From Haemonchus contortus (Eukaryota > Nematoda > Chromadorea > Rhabditida > Trichostrongylidae), in contig LS997566.1 in NCBI GenBank assembly GCA_000469685.2, positions 6,306,491 through 6,370,490 on the forward strand: 64,000 bases of DNA, given 5' to 3'. The notes beneath the pieces were generated by a model. The model saw only the letters and a program-made list of their open reading frames with translations, was not told where the DNA came from and did not search any database. A program made the position numbers and the translations under genes. Shown in pieces: positions 9,412 to 20,375 of this stretch. Numbering within the stretch: position 1 is the first letter of the stretch; each line of letters opens with the position of its first letter.

Positions 9412-10865
9412 ATCACACAAAAAGAATATTATGCGTATTTGTTTTCAATACGTGATGGACTCAACCCTACTCTACATGCAAAAAGCTATGTCAGCAAATT
9501 GCTGTCGACGCATACGTAAAAATTGAACAAAATCGGATCAACTTTCAGCGGAGAAATCAGCTCACTTTACGTAGTGACAGTTTTAGATGACTGCAGGGTT
9601 ATTTAGCCGGAGATGATAGCTAAGCACTACACGGACGTCGCATAATTTTTTCATCGCATCAAGGTGGCCCCGTGTCATGCTGCAAGCATATCACGATGCT
9701 ATGGTGATTGTGGCTTTGTATGGAAAGACGACTTACTCCTTGAAGATAACATGTAATCCACAATGGAGAGAATTCAGAGAAAACCGTTTTCACGGCCAGT
9801 CAGCATCTGATCGACATGATTAATTGGCGCGTGTCTTGAACGCCAAATTACAAGAGCTGAGTACCGTCTTATTCAGAAGACACGTTCTAGGAGAAGCGCA
9901 GGCATATGTGTACGTCATCAAGTTTCAGAAGCGCGGTTTACCCCGCTGTCATATGCTTCTTACAATGAAAAATGACCAGCACATGATTCACCGGCAGTAC
10001 GGTTCTATGGACCCCCATGCACTCTGTATGAGCAGAGGTTCATGTTCTTAGCGATTTCCCAAGTCGATTCGCGATGAAACTTCAGCGGACGTTGACGGTT
10101 ACTCCAATTATCGGCGTCGGGACCTTTCACAAACAGAAATTGACGGCATTCTTTATGAAGACGAGTGGGTAGATTCGACAGAAATATGACTGTCATATAA
10201 ACTTAGAAGTATGCGGCATGATTTCTTCGGTTAAGTGCCTCAACAAGTATATTTATAAAGGATCAAGTCTGGTCTTCATCCATGTTTCCTTTATGTTTGA
10301 TTCGCATCAGTATTGAATGTGAAGAGATCATGCATGAAGACCAGGTCGTCGATGAGATCAAGCAGCATTTCAACATCTGCTACGTATGTGCACCTCAGAG
10401 TATATATAGGATTTTTGGTCACACAGCGCAGGACGAGTCTCACACGGTTTACAGGCTAGCTGTTCACTTGTCTGAGTTACAAGAGGTGCACTTCGTTCAT
10501 GGTAGGGAGCAGCACCACCTCGAGCAGGCAGGCGGTATTTCACAACCTGACCAGCGCATTTTGGGCTAGACAGATGTTATGCTCAAGCCGATGGTAACAT
10601 AAGTTCCGATCTTGCGATCGACGTCAGAGATCTTTGCTACTACCAGCTTCTTGAGTAACTCACATCTGATCGTCGCAGCGGTTGGTCCCCCAGAAGACGC
10701 GAAGGCAAGCAAATGGGACGGATGTATACAGTTTCACCTGGGAATGATGAACGTTTTTGCCTCAGAATTGTTATTCTGAGCACTAAAAAAAGATTTCTTC
10801 CGAAGACTTAGGAACAGTAAAAGGCGTTATTACGATACTTTTGCCGAGGCGGCGAAACAGGCTGG
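9412..10865 (+). pseudogene. Decayed Helitron Rep (rolling-circle replication initiator)
   Basis: Helitron Rep nicks and joins DNA during rolling-circle transposition. Pieces of the Rep region follow in order across several frames. These are EYYAYLF (9424), an exact-style KIEQNRINFQRRNQ piece in another frame (9513), and TCNPQWREF with an in-frame TAA at 9821. Next come the VLGEAQAYVYVIKFQKRGLP segment (from about 9887), a KRFPKSIRDET-like piece after a stop near 10049, KYIYKG near 10242, and YRIFGHTAQDESHTVYRLAVHL (10405-10470). The last is a TVKGV/DTFAEAAKQAG stretch at 10820-10870 split by a frameshift. The metal-binding His-x-His motif reads RCH here (codon 9944 is Arg). The first tyrosine of the KYxxKYxxKG motif is Cys (codon 10236). 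No helicase part follows, because the right inverted arm begins inside the motif. It is clearly inactive. Confidence 0.85.
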
Positions 10866-10946
10866 TGTTTTGTTAACTGCTGTTCTAACGCCGCAGTGCG
10901 CGAAGCGAAAGTCTCACAAGGTTGGCGATTTGTGGGCAAAACTCCA

Positions 10947-11018
10947 GTCTCGGACGGGACTCAAACCCGTACTTGTCCTTTCCGGGGACCGTGCTCTTAT
11001 CCCTTACACTACCGAGAC
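10947..11018 (-). tRNA. tRNA-like sequence, right arm copy
   Basis: Exact inverted copy of the 72-base tRNA-like sequence at 4101-4172, with the same unusual C33 and T56. It is flanked by R at 11026-11200 and a partial R at 10866-10907. Confidence 0.55.
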
Positions 11019-11025
11019 CCCGCCT

Positions 11026-11200
11026 GCCCTCGCCTTCTTAATGGCTTAAATGCCATAGCCTATCAGCACTCACACGTACAACGTGCTGAGCCAGTCGGCC
11101 AATATCAGCACAGAACCGATAAGCTGTAAGCTTTACATGATATAACTTGTTTTGACTTGATGTTTTGTTAACTGCTGTTCTAACGCCGCAGCTCGCGAAG
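11026..11200 (-). repeat. Repeat R, right arm copy
   Basis: Inverted copy of 3919-4093 inside the right arm, with a few substitutions. Confidence 0.8.
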
Positions 11201-11768
11201 TCCTAAAATATTGTGTTCAGAGAAGTTCTATTATGCTGAATACAGGATGTTAGAATTGAGCACATAAACCAGTGTCCAACATAATATCGCACAACATAAA
11301 TAAGGAGCAAAAAGTAAGAAATGTTTTATACAGATTTGCTTGCAAGAAGAGCGTATTGACGATTGGAGGAACTCGTCCTCTCAAAAAAACCTCATGAAAT
11401 AGCACAGAATTTTTTCAGGAATCAGCGATAAGTTACGATGAAACGCCGTCTTCCGCTAGTTTTGAAGCTCCGTTACGAAGCAAAATTTGCAGAACTGACC
11501 CTTTTCAAGAATGCCGGGACTTTGAAGAGGTAACGGATTACGCGGTTGATCCTTTTCAATCTTTTACTGACAGTTCCTTAAGAAAGCGCGTTTTCCAGAG
11601 CTGATATTGTCCACATCATATACTCTTCCATGAGGTCAGGTAGGATAAAGAATTGCTGGAGCTCCTATGATGGAGACAGAATCCGGTATTAAGAATTTTT
11701 TGAAGACTCCGAATTTCCGGAGAGGTATGCATTACATATTTACCCCATGTCAACATCATATAAATCAA

Positions 11769-11790
11769 GGTTTAGTTACCCAAGTTTGAG
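11769..11790 (+). other. Genomic copy of spliced leader SL1, right arm
   Basis: Matches SL1 at 21 of 22 bases, with the same G at leader position 7 (11775) as the left arm. It is followed by GAGAAAGAAGT and the ATG at 11802. The shared change shows that it predates the arm duplication. Confidence 0.9.
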
Positions 11791-11801
11791 GAGAAAGAAG
11801 T

Positions 11802-12515
11802 ATGGCTATCAATACTCCATGCATATTTTTCTGCTACCTATTTATTTATTGTGGCCATGGTATTCTATGTGCTACTAGATACACTTAACAACATAAACTA
11901 TTTCTCCGGATTTTCTTCAGCATTTCTTATTCCTGTTCCTGTTTATTCCTCTGTAAACCACGGTTGTATGCAACATATCATTATTCGAAAGATGTTACAA
12001 AAGATGTAGACACTCTCTTCGATTCTCTTCTGGGAACCTCTAATCCCATAGCATCGCTAGTACTTATGCAATCAAGCAAGACTGTTTTCCTGTTCATATG
12101 TCATCGTCCCAAATCACGACCACCGCAGCACGAAGAAACACCTTTTCGCGACTACGCCGAGCACGCCATAAGACAAGAGAGGTGTCCCCGCTGGAGCTGG
12201 AGTTCGAATATGGAACAACACGATCGGGAAAACGTTTTCGTCCAATCGAACCAGATAATTTTATGGTCGAAGAAAGTCCTACTGGTCATACGTTCTCGAA
12301 CACGCAAGAAACATCCAATGTTGAACATCCAACATCCTCCAAGGAGGTGTACCCATACGGATCTTCGCGTTTGGTCTAGCGATCACTGGACTGAACCGCT
12401 GGTATCTCCGCTATCGTGTATTACACATAGACAAAACATCTTTGGACCTTCATCTGATTCAACACCAACATTTCCTACGGATTTAGGACCCGACGTAGTC
12501 TCGATTTTTATTTAA
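11802..12515 (+). pseudogene. Right-arm copy of the SL1-led open frame, broken by one stop
   Basis: It starts at the ATG 11 bases after SL1 and is the same frame as 3316-2606. Codon 29 is TAA (11886-11888) where the left arm has CAA. Downstream of it the same frame is open again from before 11964 to the stop at 12513. The only indel against the left arm in this frame is three bases (NIQHPP against NIHPP), so frame is kept. The overlapping 93-codon frame at 12098-12379 is also open. Product unknown. Confidence 0.5.
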
Positions 12516-12540
12516 ATTTGTGATTTTTTTCTAACAAATA

Positions 12541-12997
12541 TTGGGTTGTCCGAAATCCCCGCTGAATTTTTTTGAATGAAAATTCCTAGAAGAAGAAATC
12601 CATTGATTAAACAATATATCTCCAATCTGTTCAGTTAGGATTCACCATATTCCTGCAGGTTCCATTCTCCCACTTTCATAGAACGTTCCAGACTTTAAAA
12701 AACCTTCCTAGGTACTTTTTGCAGTACTCCAGCGGATTGAACGGTTTTCCATTCAAAGAATTTTATAGAAACCCAAAGAAATGGTGTTTTGATGGTGCTA
12801 ATTCCGGACTATATGGGGTGTCGTAAGACATCTCACCCAGGCTTTAGCAATTTTTGACAAGTGGTTAAAATACTTGTGGTCTGGAGGTACCCTGTTGGAA
12901 GATTACGTCCTCACGAGTGGCCAGTTCGGGATTTTTCGCACAACAGCTGATAAATCCCAGGTGTCGAAAATCGGCGGAAACTTTTCGGACTATCCAA
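12541..12997 (+). mobile_element. Short mariner-type element, right arm
   Basis: Same insertion as 2122-2580, with ends TTGGGTTGTCCG and (inverted) TTGGATAGTCCG, flanked by TA at 12539-12540 and 12998-12999. A small deletion shifts the transposase-tail frame relative to the left copy. It lies 25 bases after the stop of the SL1-led frame. Confidence 0.75.
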
Positions 12998-13123
12998 TAT
13001 TTACGATCTGCCTAAAGGCTGACGCTGCCTTTTTTGTCTAACACGTTTGTCGTACCGGAATTCCCAATAATATTGACTCCTTCCCTTGTGTCTTATTTAT
13101 TCCGTATTTATAGTGTAATTTGT

Positions 13124-13129
13124 AATAAA
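13124..13129 (+). promoter_or_regulatory. AATAAA polyadenylation signal of the SL1-led unit
   Basis: AATAAATAAAG lies at the 3' end of the unit, followed by a T-rich stretch. The left arm has the same signal on the - strand near 1990-1995. No clear poly(A) tail follows in either arm. Confidence 0.5.
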
Positions 13130-13249
13130 TAAAGCATTTTTTTTAAATTCCTTTCGAAGGACATTTTTATCAGGCCTGATTGCGTCCACCTTATATGTTC
13201 TCCTAGGACGTGATGTGAGTTGAGGAAATGCCGCTCTCTACATGTAAAG

Positions 13250-13350
13250 CATGTAAAGCTTACAGCTTATCGTTCTGTGCTGATATTGGCCGACCGGCTC
13301 AACACGTTGTACGTGTGAGTGCCGATAAGCTATGGCATTTAAGCCATTAA
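13250..13350 (+). repeat. Repeat R, truncated copy outside the right arm
   Basis: Matches about 3978-4080 in + orientation, opposite to the R copy inside the right arm. It ends at a TTAA that is also the border of a piggyBac-type MITE end. Confidence 0.75.
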
Positions 13351-13435
13351 CCCTTTGACGACCATGGCACCCGCCGGTGGGTGCCACTATGACTGGCGCA
13401 TGGGACCATGGCACCCAATGTTGGGTGCCACCATG
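13351..13435 (+). mobile_element. One end of a TTAA-flanked piggyBac-type MITE
   Basis: It begins CCCTTTGACGAC right after TTAA (13347-13350). It matches the inverted right end of the intact MITE at 45002-45243 for about 85 bases, including the internal palindromes GGCACCCGCCGGTGGGTGCC and GGCACCCAATGTTGGGTGCC. The other terminus was not found, so the copy is truncated or belongs to a longer relative. Confidence 0.75.
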
Positions 13436-13598
13436 TTTTTTCCTTTATTTGCACATTTAAAACTTATTTAATATTTTCATTTTTATTTACGTTTCCCATG
13501 GTATTTATATTCAACATGGTCCACGCTAATGTTTTATAGGAGCTTATTTATTACAAACATAAAAGTCAATGGAGTAGTACTAAAAAGGTTGTGATACT

Positions 13599-13784
13599 TT
13601 GGCAAGAGTTGTGTGTGTCCTGGAAGTGTTGGAGGTAGTACTCAGAGTACCTGATTTGCGATCATGTGACCGCACGGTTGATCTCTTCATACTCAAGTTC
13701 CTCGGATGTTATATGAATTCCTACTGCTTGCACTGTTACCAAAATTCTAACCTACATTGCTTCCAAATCCGAAGTGTAATTTAA
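13599..13784 (+). CDS. Short Cys/His-rich open frame near a piggyBac-type end
   Basis: The 61-codon frame ends in a cluster CYMNSYCLHCYQNSNLHCF. This resembles in spacing the cysteine-rich tail of piggyBac transposases, and it lies 160 bases inside a TTAA-flanked terminus. There is no other transposase motif, and the frame is short enough to be chance. Confidence 0.2.
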   Translation: MARVVCVLEVLEVVLRVPDLRSCDRTVDLFILKFLGCYMNSYCLHCYQNSNLHCFQIRSVI

Positions 13785-14185
13785 AGCCTGAGTTTAATAT
13801 AAGATAAAATAAGATCTGGTGCTTCTACTAGGCTACTGTTTTGGATCTGTAGCATGGCATAGAAACCATCCTGAGCCAGGACGACAGAGTTTTTGGACCA
13901 CGTCTCAGGAGCGAAGTAGCAAATGAATGCGTGAAATGCTGACCCCACGCGAAAAGTTCCAATGGGGGTAGGGGAGGTGTGAACTCTCTCGCTGAGAGAG
14001 CACAGACACAGGAAAAACTTGCCTTCTCCGACAACAGTTCGACCCACATTTTTATGTCTGGCCCTTAATTTATTTACCTGTTCCTTGTCTTTCACCGATT
14101 TCTCACCGCTTTTTTCGAATGTTTAATTCTTGCTTCGTCTTTGTTGTTGTTTATTTGTTTGTGCTGTTCTTTTTTTTGGACAGAA

Positions 14186-14545
14186 TCAAATGAAATGTAG
14201 TTGGGGTAGGCGACACCCCTGTCTAACGTTGAGCACTAGAGCGCAGAAAATGAGGGGTAGCCGACTTCGGAACGCAGTACGGACCACAACGGTTCTAAGC
14301 CAAGAAAATGTAGCTTTACTTACCTAACCCTTGGGAGAAGAGGGGAGGGATACCGGGATGGGTGAGTCAGTTCTTATTTCAATTCAATTCTTATCTAATT
14401 CGAGGTTTTCGCACGAGGCACGAGGTTCTCGCACACCCCGGCACTTCTTCCCTTCTGAGGTTGCGATAGAAGCTATATTTTCTCGGCTAAGGAACATTCC
14501 TCAGCACTACTATGAAGTCGCGAAGCCGGCTATGTACCTCTCCCC
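14186..14545 (+). repeat. Diverged direct repeat, copy 1
   Basis: It shares an ordered set of matches with 15280-15605: a GAGCRCWAGAGCGCAGAAAA.GAGGGGTAGCCGAC block, a TTCT.AGCCAA block, and a CTCGGCTAAGGAAC.TTCC block. No coding sense was found. Confidence 0.6.
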
Positions 14546-15279
14546 ACCTCTGCTGTAGCGCTCAATGTTGGAGAAGCTTCATCCCCTTCCCCAACCCTCT
14601 ACTACGTCTTCAGCCAGAATCATATCTCATCTGAATTACCTGATATAATACCTATATATTTTCATTTGTCAGTCGAACTCAAAAGAGCTACATTGTCACT
14701 GTTTCTTTTTTTCTTCTTCGACAGTATGTGTATTTAATGATGTCATTCGCTTCGAAACCGGTTTCTGTTGGCGAGGATCAGCTCGAAATAGCTGAGATTT
14801 TAGCAACGTGATGCCCATTTACATACGCAAAACATCATAGCACATCATCGATTTTGTTACCTACGTAGGAAACTCTCATATTGACTTCAACATACCACTT
14901 TCTATGAACCTCATCATAACTGATATGTTTTGTAGTTGTTACTGAAAATTTTGACAAAGTTTATATAGAAACCTCATAAGGATTACGTGTGGGTCACCTC
15001 CTTCAAGGCCTGAAATGATTGTCACAAATTGTAGCTGTCCGATGAAAAATCCCCACCGCCCCGCTGAAGTTCGACACCCTCAGGGCACGCACATGATTCA
15101 GAGGAGGGCCACTCACCATTGGGTTGTGAACCCATTGTTTCATATTGACAGAGGGGAGTGGGAAGGTCGTTCATGTCTTTCCGCTTAATTTTATTATAAT
15201 TTTTTATTGCGTGGTTTCGTAATAAGTATAACAAGAAAAGGACTAGTTAAGTAAATATTATAAATGAATAATCACATGG
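14546..15279. other. Intergenic, nothing recognised
   Basis: DNA between the two direct repeats, with short frames only. Confidence 0.5.
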
Positions 15280-15605
15280 ATCCAGTGAAAATGGAGTTGG
15301 GGGGGGGGAGGGAGGGAAGGAGTTCTTTTGTAACATTGGGCACCAGAGCGCAGAAAAAGAGGGGTAGCCGACTTTTGGTATGCTCAGAGACGGTTCTTAG
15401 CCAAAAGAGCATTTAGGTGCGCCATAGGGGGGAAGAAGCATTGAGGTGGGTGAGATGATTACCCTGTGCAAAAAGCTGGGATAGGGTAAGAACTGAAAAT
15501 TCAGTTAACTCACTTACCCCGGTGCTCCTTTCCTCCTAGGGTTTCGGTCAAAAGTCGCTATTAACTCAGCTAAGAAACGTTCCCAAGCACCAGTAAGGAC
15601 CCGCA
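15280..15605 (+). repeat. Diverged direct repeat, copy 2
   Basis: Relative of 14186-14545, about 1.1 kb downstream in the same orientation. This copy carries a poly-G tract (15299-15308) followed by AGGGAGGG that copy 1 lacks. Confidence 0.6.
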
Positions 15606-18218
15606 ATGTCGACTATCTTTCATTCTCTTGTGTATGAATATTGGTCATTTTTTCGTCTTTTTTATTTTTTGAATTATTTTCTTAGCAAGCTAGGAGAACT
15701 GAAATAAGTTAGCCCCGTCAAAGTCCTCCTTCCGTTGTTATGATCCGGGAAGCTTCCTAAGTGAAGGGAATTGGGACAAGAAGCAGATATCGATTACTTC
15801 ATAGATCTCGGCTTGAACTTTCGGGCAAACTACGACCGCTTAGTCACCTCAAGTCCTCAGACAGCCAGGACGTCTCTTCAATCTTGCTGTGTGGGAAAAA
15901 GCCCAGAAACCATTATGATGGGAGCAGGGCAACCAAGAGCTCCACCAAATCTCAGCGCCTCCCATGGTAAGAGTGAAACGGCAAAACTTCCCAAACGACG
16001 AGGACAAGTGAAGGACAGGCTGAAAACAACAAAAATGCGTTCGAATTAACAATTTTTATTGGTTCCCACTGCAGTATGCTCGCCCTACCAACAATTTTTA
16101 AAGAGATAGCGAAAAGGACCAAGGAAGTCACCTGGTGTTGAATTCGGGTCTTCAACGTTCATTCTCATCTTCCTAACGAACAAGCGCATCAAAGGACGTC
16201 ACAAATGGCTTCGGGGAACCTAGTAGGCCTATAGAGGTTCGATCCGGTACTTTAAGGATGACGGCGCCTCAAACCATTGCGCCAATTCCACCTGATAAGC
16301 ACCTGTATTGGTTTGTACGATGGAAACAAGGGGTCTAGGAATGTCTTTTAAACATATCAGTGATCACCAGGGTCGGATCAGGTTTCATCAGTTCAAAGTA
16401 CACTGTGTTATCATCACGTGTGCCGACCGACCAGCACGTTTCCGTTCGGTCGGGGCAGTCAGGGGGAGCTGGACCAGCCGCTTTCGCAACCGCCCCAATG
16501 AGTCATCGTTTCTGTTCGGGTGCGGGATTGCTCAGCCCATCCTCCACAGCTGCTGATTCCGCTTCTATCATGCATTCCTCCCTTCACACGTTTCATTTCA
16601 TTTTATTCTTTTTTCCATGAATTTAACTGTGACCATTTTCACTTCTTTTTTATCCTTTACACTGAACTTTCAATTATCTCAGTTATTCATTTTGGATAAT
16701 AGCTTGCGGAACTGATAGTGCCTAACGTTACAGCTTTTTTTCTACTAGAAATTTTGCAAATTTATTGCTCAGCATAACATTCGACGCTCTTCACCTTTCA
16801 GTGCACTAAAAACATTTGAAACTACGACAACCATTTCCTTCTACTACGGTAACCTAAAAGGTTCACTTCGATAGGGTTGTTTTACTCTTCTTGTCTTACA
16901 GTTAGTGTTGTTTAGTGGGTTGTCTAGGATCTCTGGGTACCCGAATCGTGTGGGTGCCTTCCCAGGTACCATTTTGCATTCTTATTGATGGATACCTCAA
17001 TCAATGGGTGATACACCAATCGCGAAGAAGTCCCTGTCCCAGCGATCAATTACTTCAAACAACCTTTGTACTTTGTCTCTAGTACGTGACCAAATAACTG
17101 GTTTTGGGTTGGCAATCAACTGGTTTCCTAATTTTAACTTAGCCAATACACGCCACTACGTTATGGGCTGTTTGGTAACTGGAAGATAAATTGATTTTGA
17201 TAAAAACGATCTCCGATATTACGGTTCATCCAACTACAGTGGGCACGGTCATTTGAGTGGGAGGGGGAAATAATAAGGGAGTTCTTCGCCTGTTGATATC
17301 ACATTACATCCAACGAGTTCCATTCAGTTTCAGTTTTCGCACTTTTTATCGTGTTTACGCGATTTAGGCCCATTCCTCCGCTAAATGTCAGTGGGGTAGA
17401 TTCCAGCGCTATCACACCATTCTGGGACTGATCCCCTGTTCGAGCCATTCCTAAGTCAACCAATACTTAGTGCAGTTGGAATAGGTGAATCGATTCCATA
17501 GGACTGTTGGAGGCAGCTATGTTTACGTCACATGCCATTTTCCTTTCCCGAAATCCAACCATCTTGTGTCGGTCGTATCTATCGAACGAACAACCTTCAA
17601 GGGATATATAAAGGACGAAGAAAGAATGTTTTGGCTGAGATTGCGCCGGTGTTGATGTGAGATTCAATCTCAGGACCATGCTTTCGCACCATAGGTGCCC
17701 GTCTAGGTGCCTTACCTATCGTATTATCTCTTACCTCATAGAACAGAGCATTATGTAGAATTACTGGAGAAAGGTACATTTGGAACTTACAGTAGAGTTT
17801 GGGCACAAGGTGCAGTAAGGAAAGCACATTTATATTCATTTCGAGTTTTTCTACATTTCGACGATACCCCATAGGCACCCGTCGTGAAGGTGTTCTAATA
17901 AACAAGAGCAGAGAATGCTCCTGAACAGCGTTTAGGAGGAGGAACATAATCCATCCAGGAGGGTCGATCGAGAAGCTTGTAGAGCTGCCGAAAAAGGTGC
18001 CATGAAAGGAAAGTGTATAAAGCTCAAATGACAGAGCTTAACGGGCTCTGTACTAGGCAGTTCCAACATAAACCTCCTGGTATACCGCTTCCAAGTCCTC
18101 TATGCCAGCGATACGCCTCCCATGTCTCTTTATCTTCCTCTACATTGCAATTTTCTTGAAACAAGATTTACTCTAAAAAAGTGAAGATTAAATTCTTGAC
18201 GTCAATCAGTCCCATTTT
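15606..18218. other. Intergenic, one tRNA-like trace
   Basis: No gene is recognised. At 16228-16292 the - strand has an A-box-like GGCGCAATGGTTTGAGGCGC and a B-box-like GGATCGAACCTC, a possible tRNA-derived SINE head. A weaker SINE-like head lies at about 17640-17700 (-). Confidence 0.45.
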
Positions 18219-18452
18219 GGAATGCGCTCCGCATTCGATTTCCATTCAGAATTGCATGGAGGTCTGAATGCATACCGTTGCCTGCACTAATCAGTGTCGT
18301 CCCCGCTTTTATTCTCCCGGACGAGTCTGACGAGTATCATTTAACGGATCCAGGAGGGTTGATAGGCTTGGTTGAACTGATATCGATCCGAGATTCGAGC
18401 TACAGACCATGCATGAGTGATTGTGCTCCGATTTCCACTACGCCACCTCGCC
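18219..18452 (-). mobile_element. tRNA-derived SINE, family A
   Basis: On the - strand the head (GGCGAGGTGGCGTAGTGG, then a B-box-like region GAATCTCGG) lies at the high-coordinate end. The characteristic tail GAATGCGGAGCGCATTCC is at 18219. The middle is shortened. Family A here means the set of copies sharing head and tail across the window. Confidence 0.7.
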
Positions 18453-19109
18453 TCATAATTAAATATGTCGTACGATATGATTTGTGGACATATAATTTCC
18501 ATTAAAAGCTCTGGGCTTGTGCATATTTTTTTGGTCTTCATCATGAAATCAAATCTAAAATAATGGGTTCCACTATTAATATTAGCGAATTGTTCTTCAA
18601 CTTTGAACGCACTGGTCCTGTCAGATTTCTCATGACGTTGTTTGGGGGCTCCCCTCCTTATGACAATAGAGTTAGAAAGTCATTTGAAAACGAGTTTTGT
18701 TGCTTTCCGCTCGATCGCATCCTTCGTATGCATCAACATTAAGCAGTGATCATTCCTCATAACTGAGTCTATTACCCGGAAGAAATCCTTCTTGAAACGG
18801 ACCAGTAAACGGAGCCGGGGAAAAACAAGATTCTGAAGAATGAACGGAATCTCACCCCTTACCTTCTATTTCTGTGGTGAAGATTGGTGTGTATTAGTGT
18901 AGATTATTTATTAGCATTCAATTAATTCTCAGGAAGAGCCCTGCAACTGAAGGAACTATTTTATTTTTCAGCTGTATCACTCATCTTTGTTCGGGGTTAC
19001 CATCAAAATTACCCAAATATCGTTCGTGATTCATGCTCAAAGGATAAAGTCTGAACTTACATGTATTCAGACAAGACGGTATCGATTGATTACCCGATCT
19101 CAAATTTAT

Positions 19110-19198
19110 GAATGATTTGATGGAGGTATACGGGTATCGATCTGAGATTCTCAACAAGGATCATTCTCGTTCAGTAAGCGCTACACCACCTCGGTTCC
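19110..19198 (-). mobile_element. SINE family A, head only (weak)
   Basis: The - strand reads GAGGTGGTGTAGCGC at its start, with a B-box-like GAATCTCAGATCG. The tail is missing. Confidence 0.45.
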
Positions 19199-20328
19199 GG
19201 TGGCTCAGCACAGCACATGTACTTCAAAGAGTCGCTCAAAAATTTCCTTTCATCTTGAGTGGGAGCCGAGTGATTAGATGTATTCCTTTCCTCTGTTCAA
19301 AAACCTACTGGAACATTGGAATTTAGGATTCAGAAATAATATAGACATTTATTCCTGAAATTCCTTCTCAAGAGTCAATAAAATGAGGCTGTGCAGAAAA
19401 CTCCCACATCTTTCCATTTCCTGACGCTATTTTTTTCAACTTCTTCCCAAGATTCTCTGTATTCAAAGCGATTTGTCCCCGTTCGTACAAATAGAAAACA
19501 CTGTCGTTGGTTGGCATCGTCGTTATGTACTTCCCACGTTCGATATGCACATAAAACGATCGTCTACGGCTGTCGTGCATAAATCACAATCGCATTTTTC
19601 TCTATATGTAATCTCAATGTAGCTGTCTCTTGAAAACTAGCTATTTAGTAATCAAAAAATTTGCTCCGTTATCATCAAAAGTCTGTTTCTCATAGCTGGG
19701 ATTCGAGAGTAGTTAACATTAATTTTTCGTAATTTTTTTGCGCCCTCTAAGTCGGAGACCAAATTCTTCGTAGGACCTTACTCAACTATATCTAGTCTTC
19801 CATCCTGGCCGAGTATTGCTACCACAGTTCTCTCGGTGCACAGAAAATAGTGAATGGTTGGAAAGATGTGTCGATCGCGCGGTAGAGTTGTCGAACGCAC
19901 GGCGCAATATGGATAGGCTTCCATCAAAACTGTTTTCACTTCGGCTAGTATGCTGTACCTGAGCTTCCGCTAATTTCAGTAATCAATAATCGATTTGAAT
20001 GATGTCATCTGGATGCTCTCACACTATGTCTTATCAGTGAACTGATAAGCTTTCGCATAGTGCTCAACAGGCACGACTGCTTTGCGACTGTCAGTTGGCA
20101 TGTTCCATTTCGGTACCCTACGGTCTCCTTTTTTTCCCTTGAATTAAGTATCCAAAAAGAATCGTCTGATAGAGGCAGTAGCTTGACCTCCAATTTGTCG
20201 ACCAGAATATCTTTTTTTTTTTTCATCCTGCTCTTAGGTTCTCAAACATTTTTCTGGAAAGGTCAGTTTGTACAACAAAAAGCAATTAAGGTCTGAAATA
20301 GCAAAACCCCCGGAGCAGCAGATTCTTC
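19199..20328. other. Intergenic, nothing recognised
   Basis: Short frames only, with no domains and no clear repeat borders. Confidence 0.5.
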
Positions 20329-20375
20329 AAGGCACAGTTCACGATAAAAATGGTTTCTGACAATGAGATTACCCC
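20329..20375 (+). mobile_element. Solo terminus related to the MITE at 36670-37192
   Basis: AAGGCACAGTTCACGATAAAAATGGTTTC matches the left end of the 523 bp MITE at 36670 with few changes. No inverted partner was found nearby. Confidence 0.5.

Larger units (their letters stand above)
10866..13239 (+). repeat. Right arm of the 2.4 kb inverted repeat
   Basis: Inverted partner of 1878-4253, read here on the + strand. It starts abruptly inside Helitron Rep sequence and ends near 13239, next to a truncated R copy and a TTAA-flanked MITE end. Differences from the left arm are scattered substitutions, a 3-base indel in the open frame and a few small gaps in the mariner element. Confidence 0.9.
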
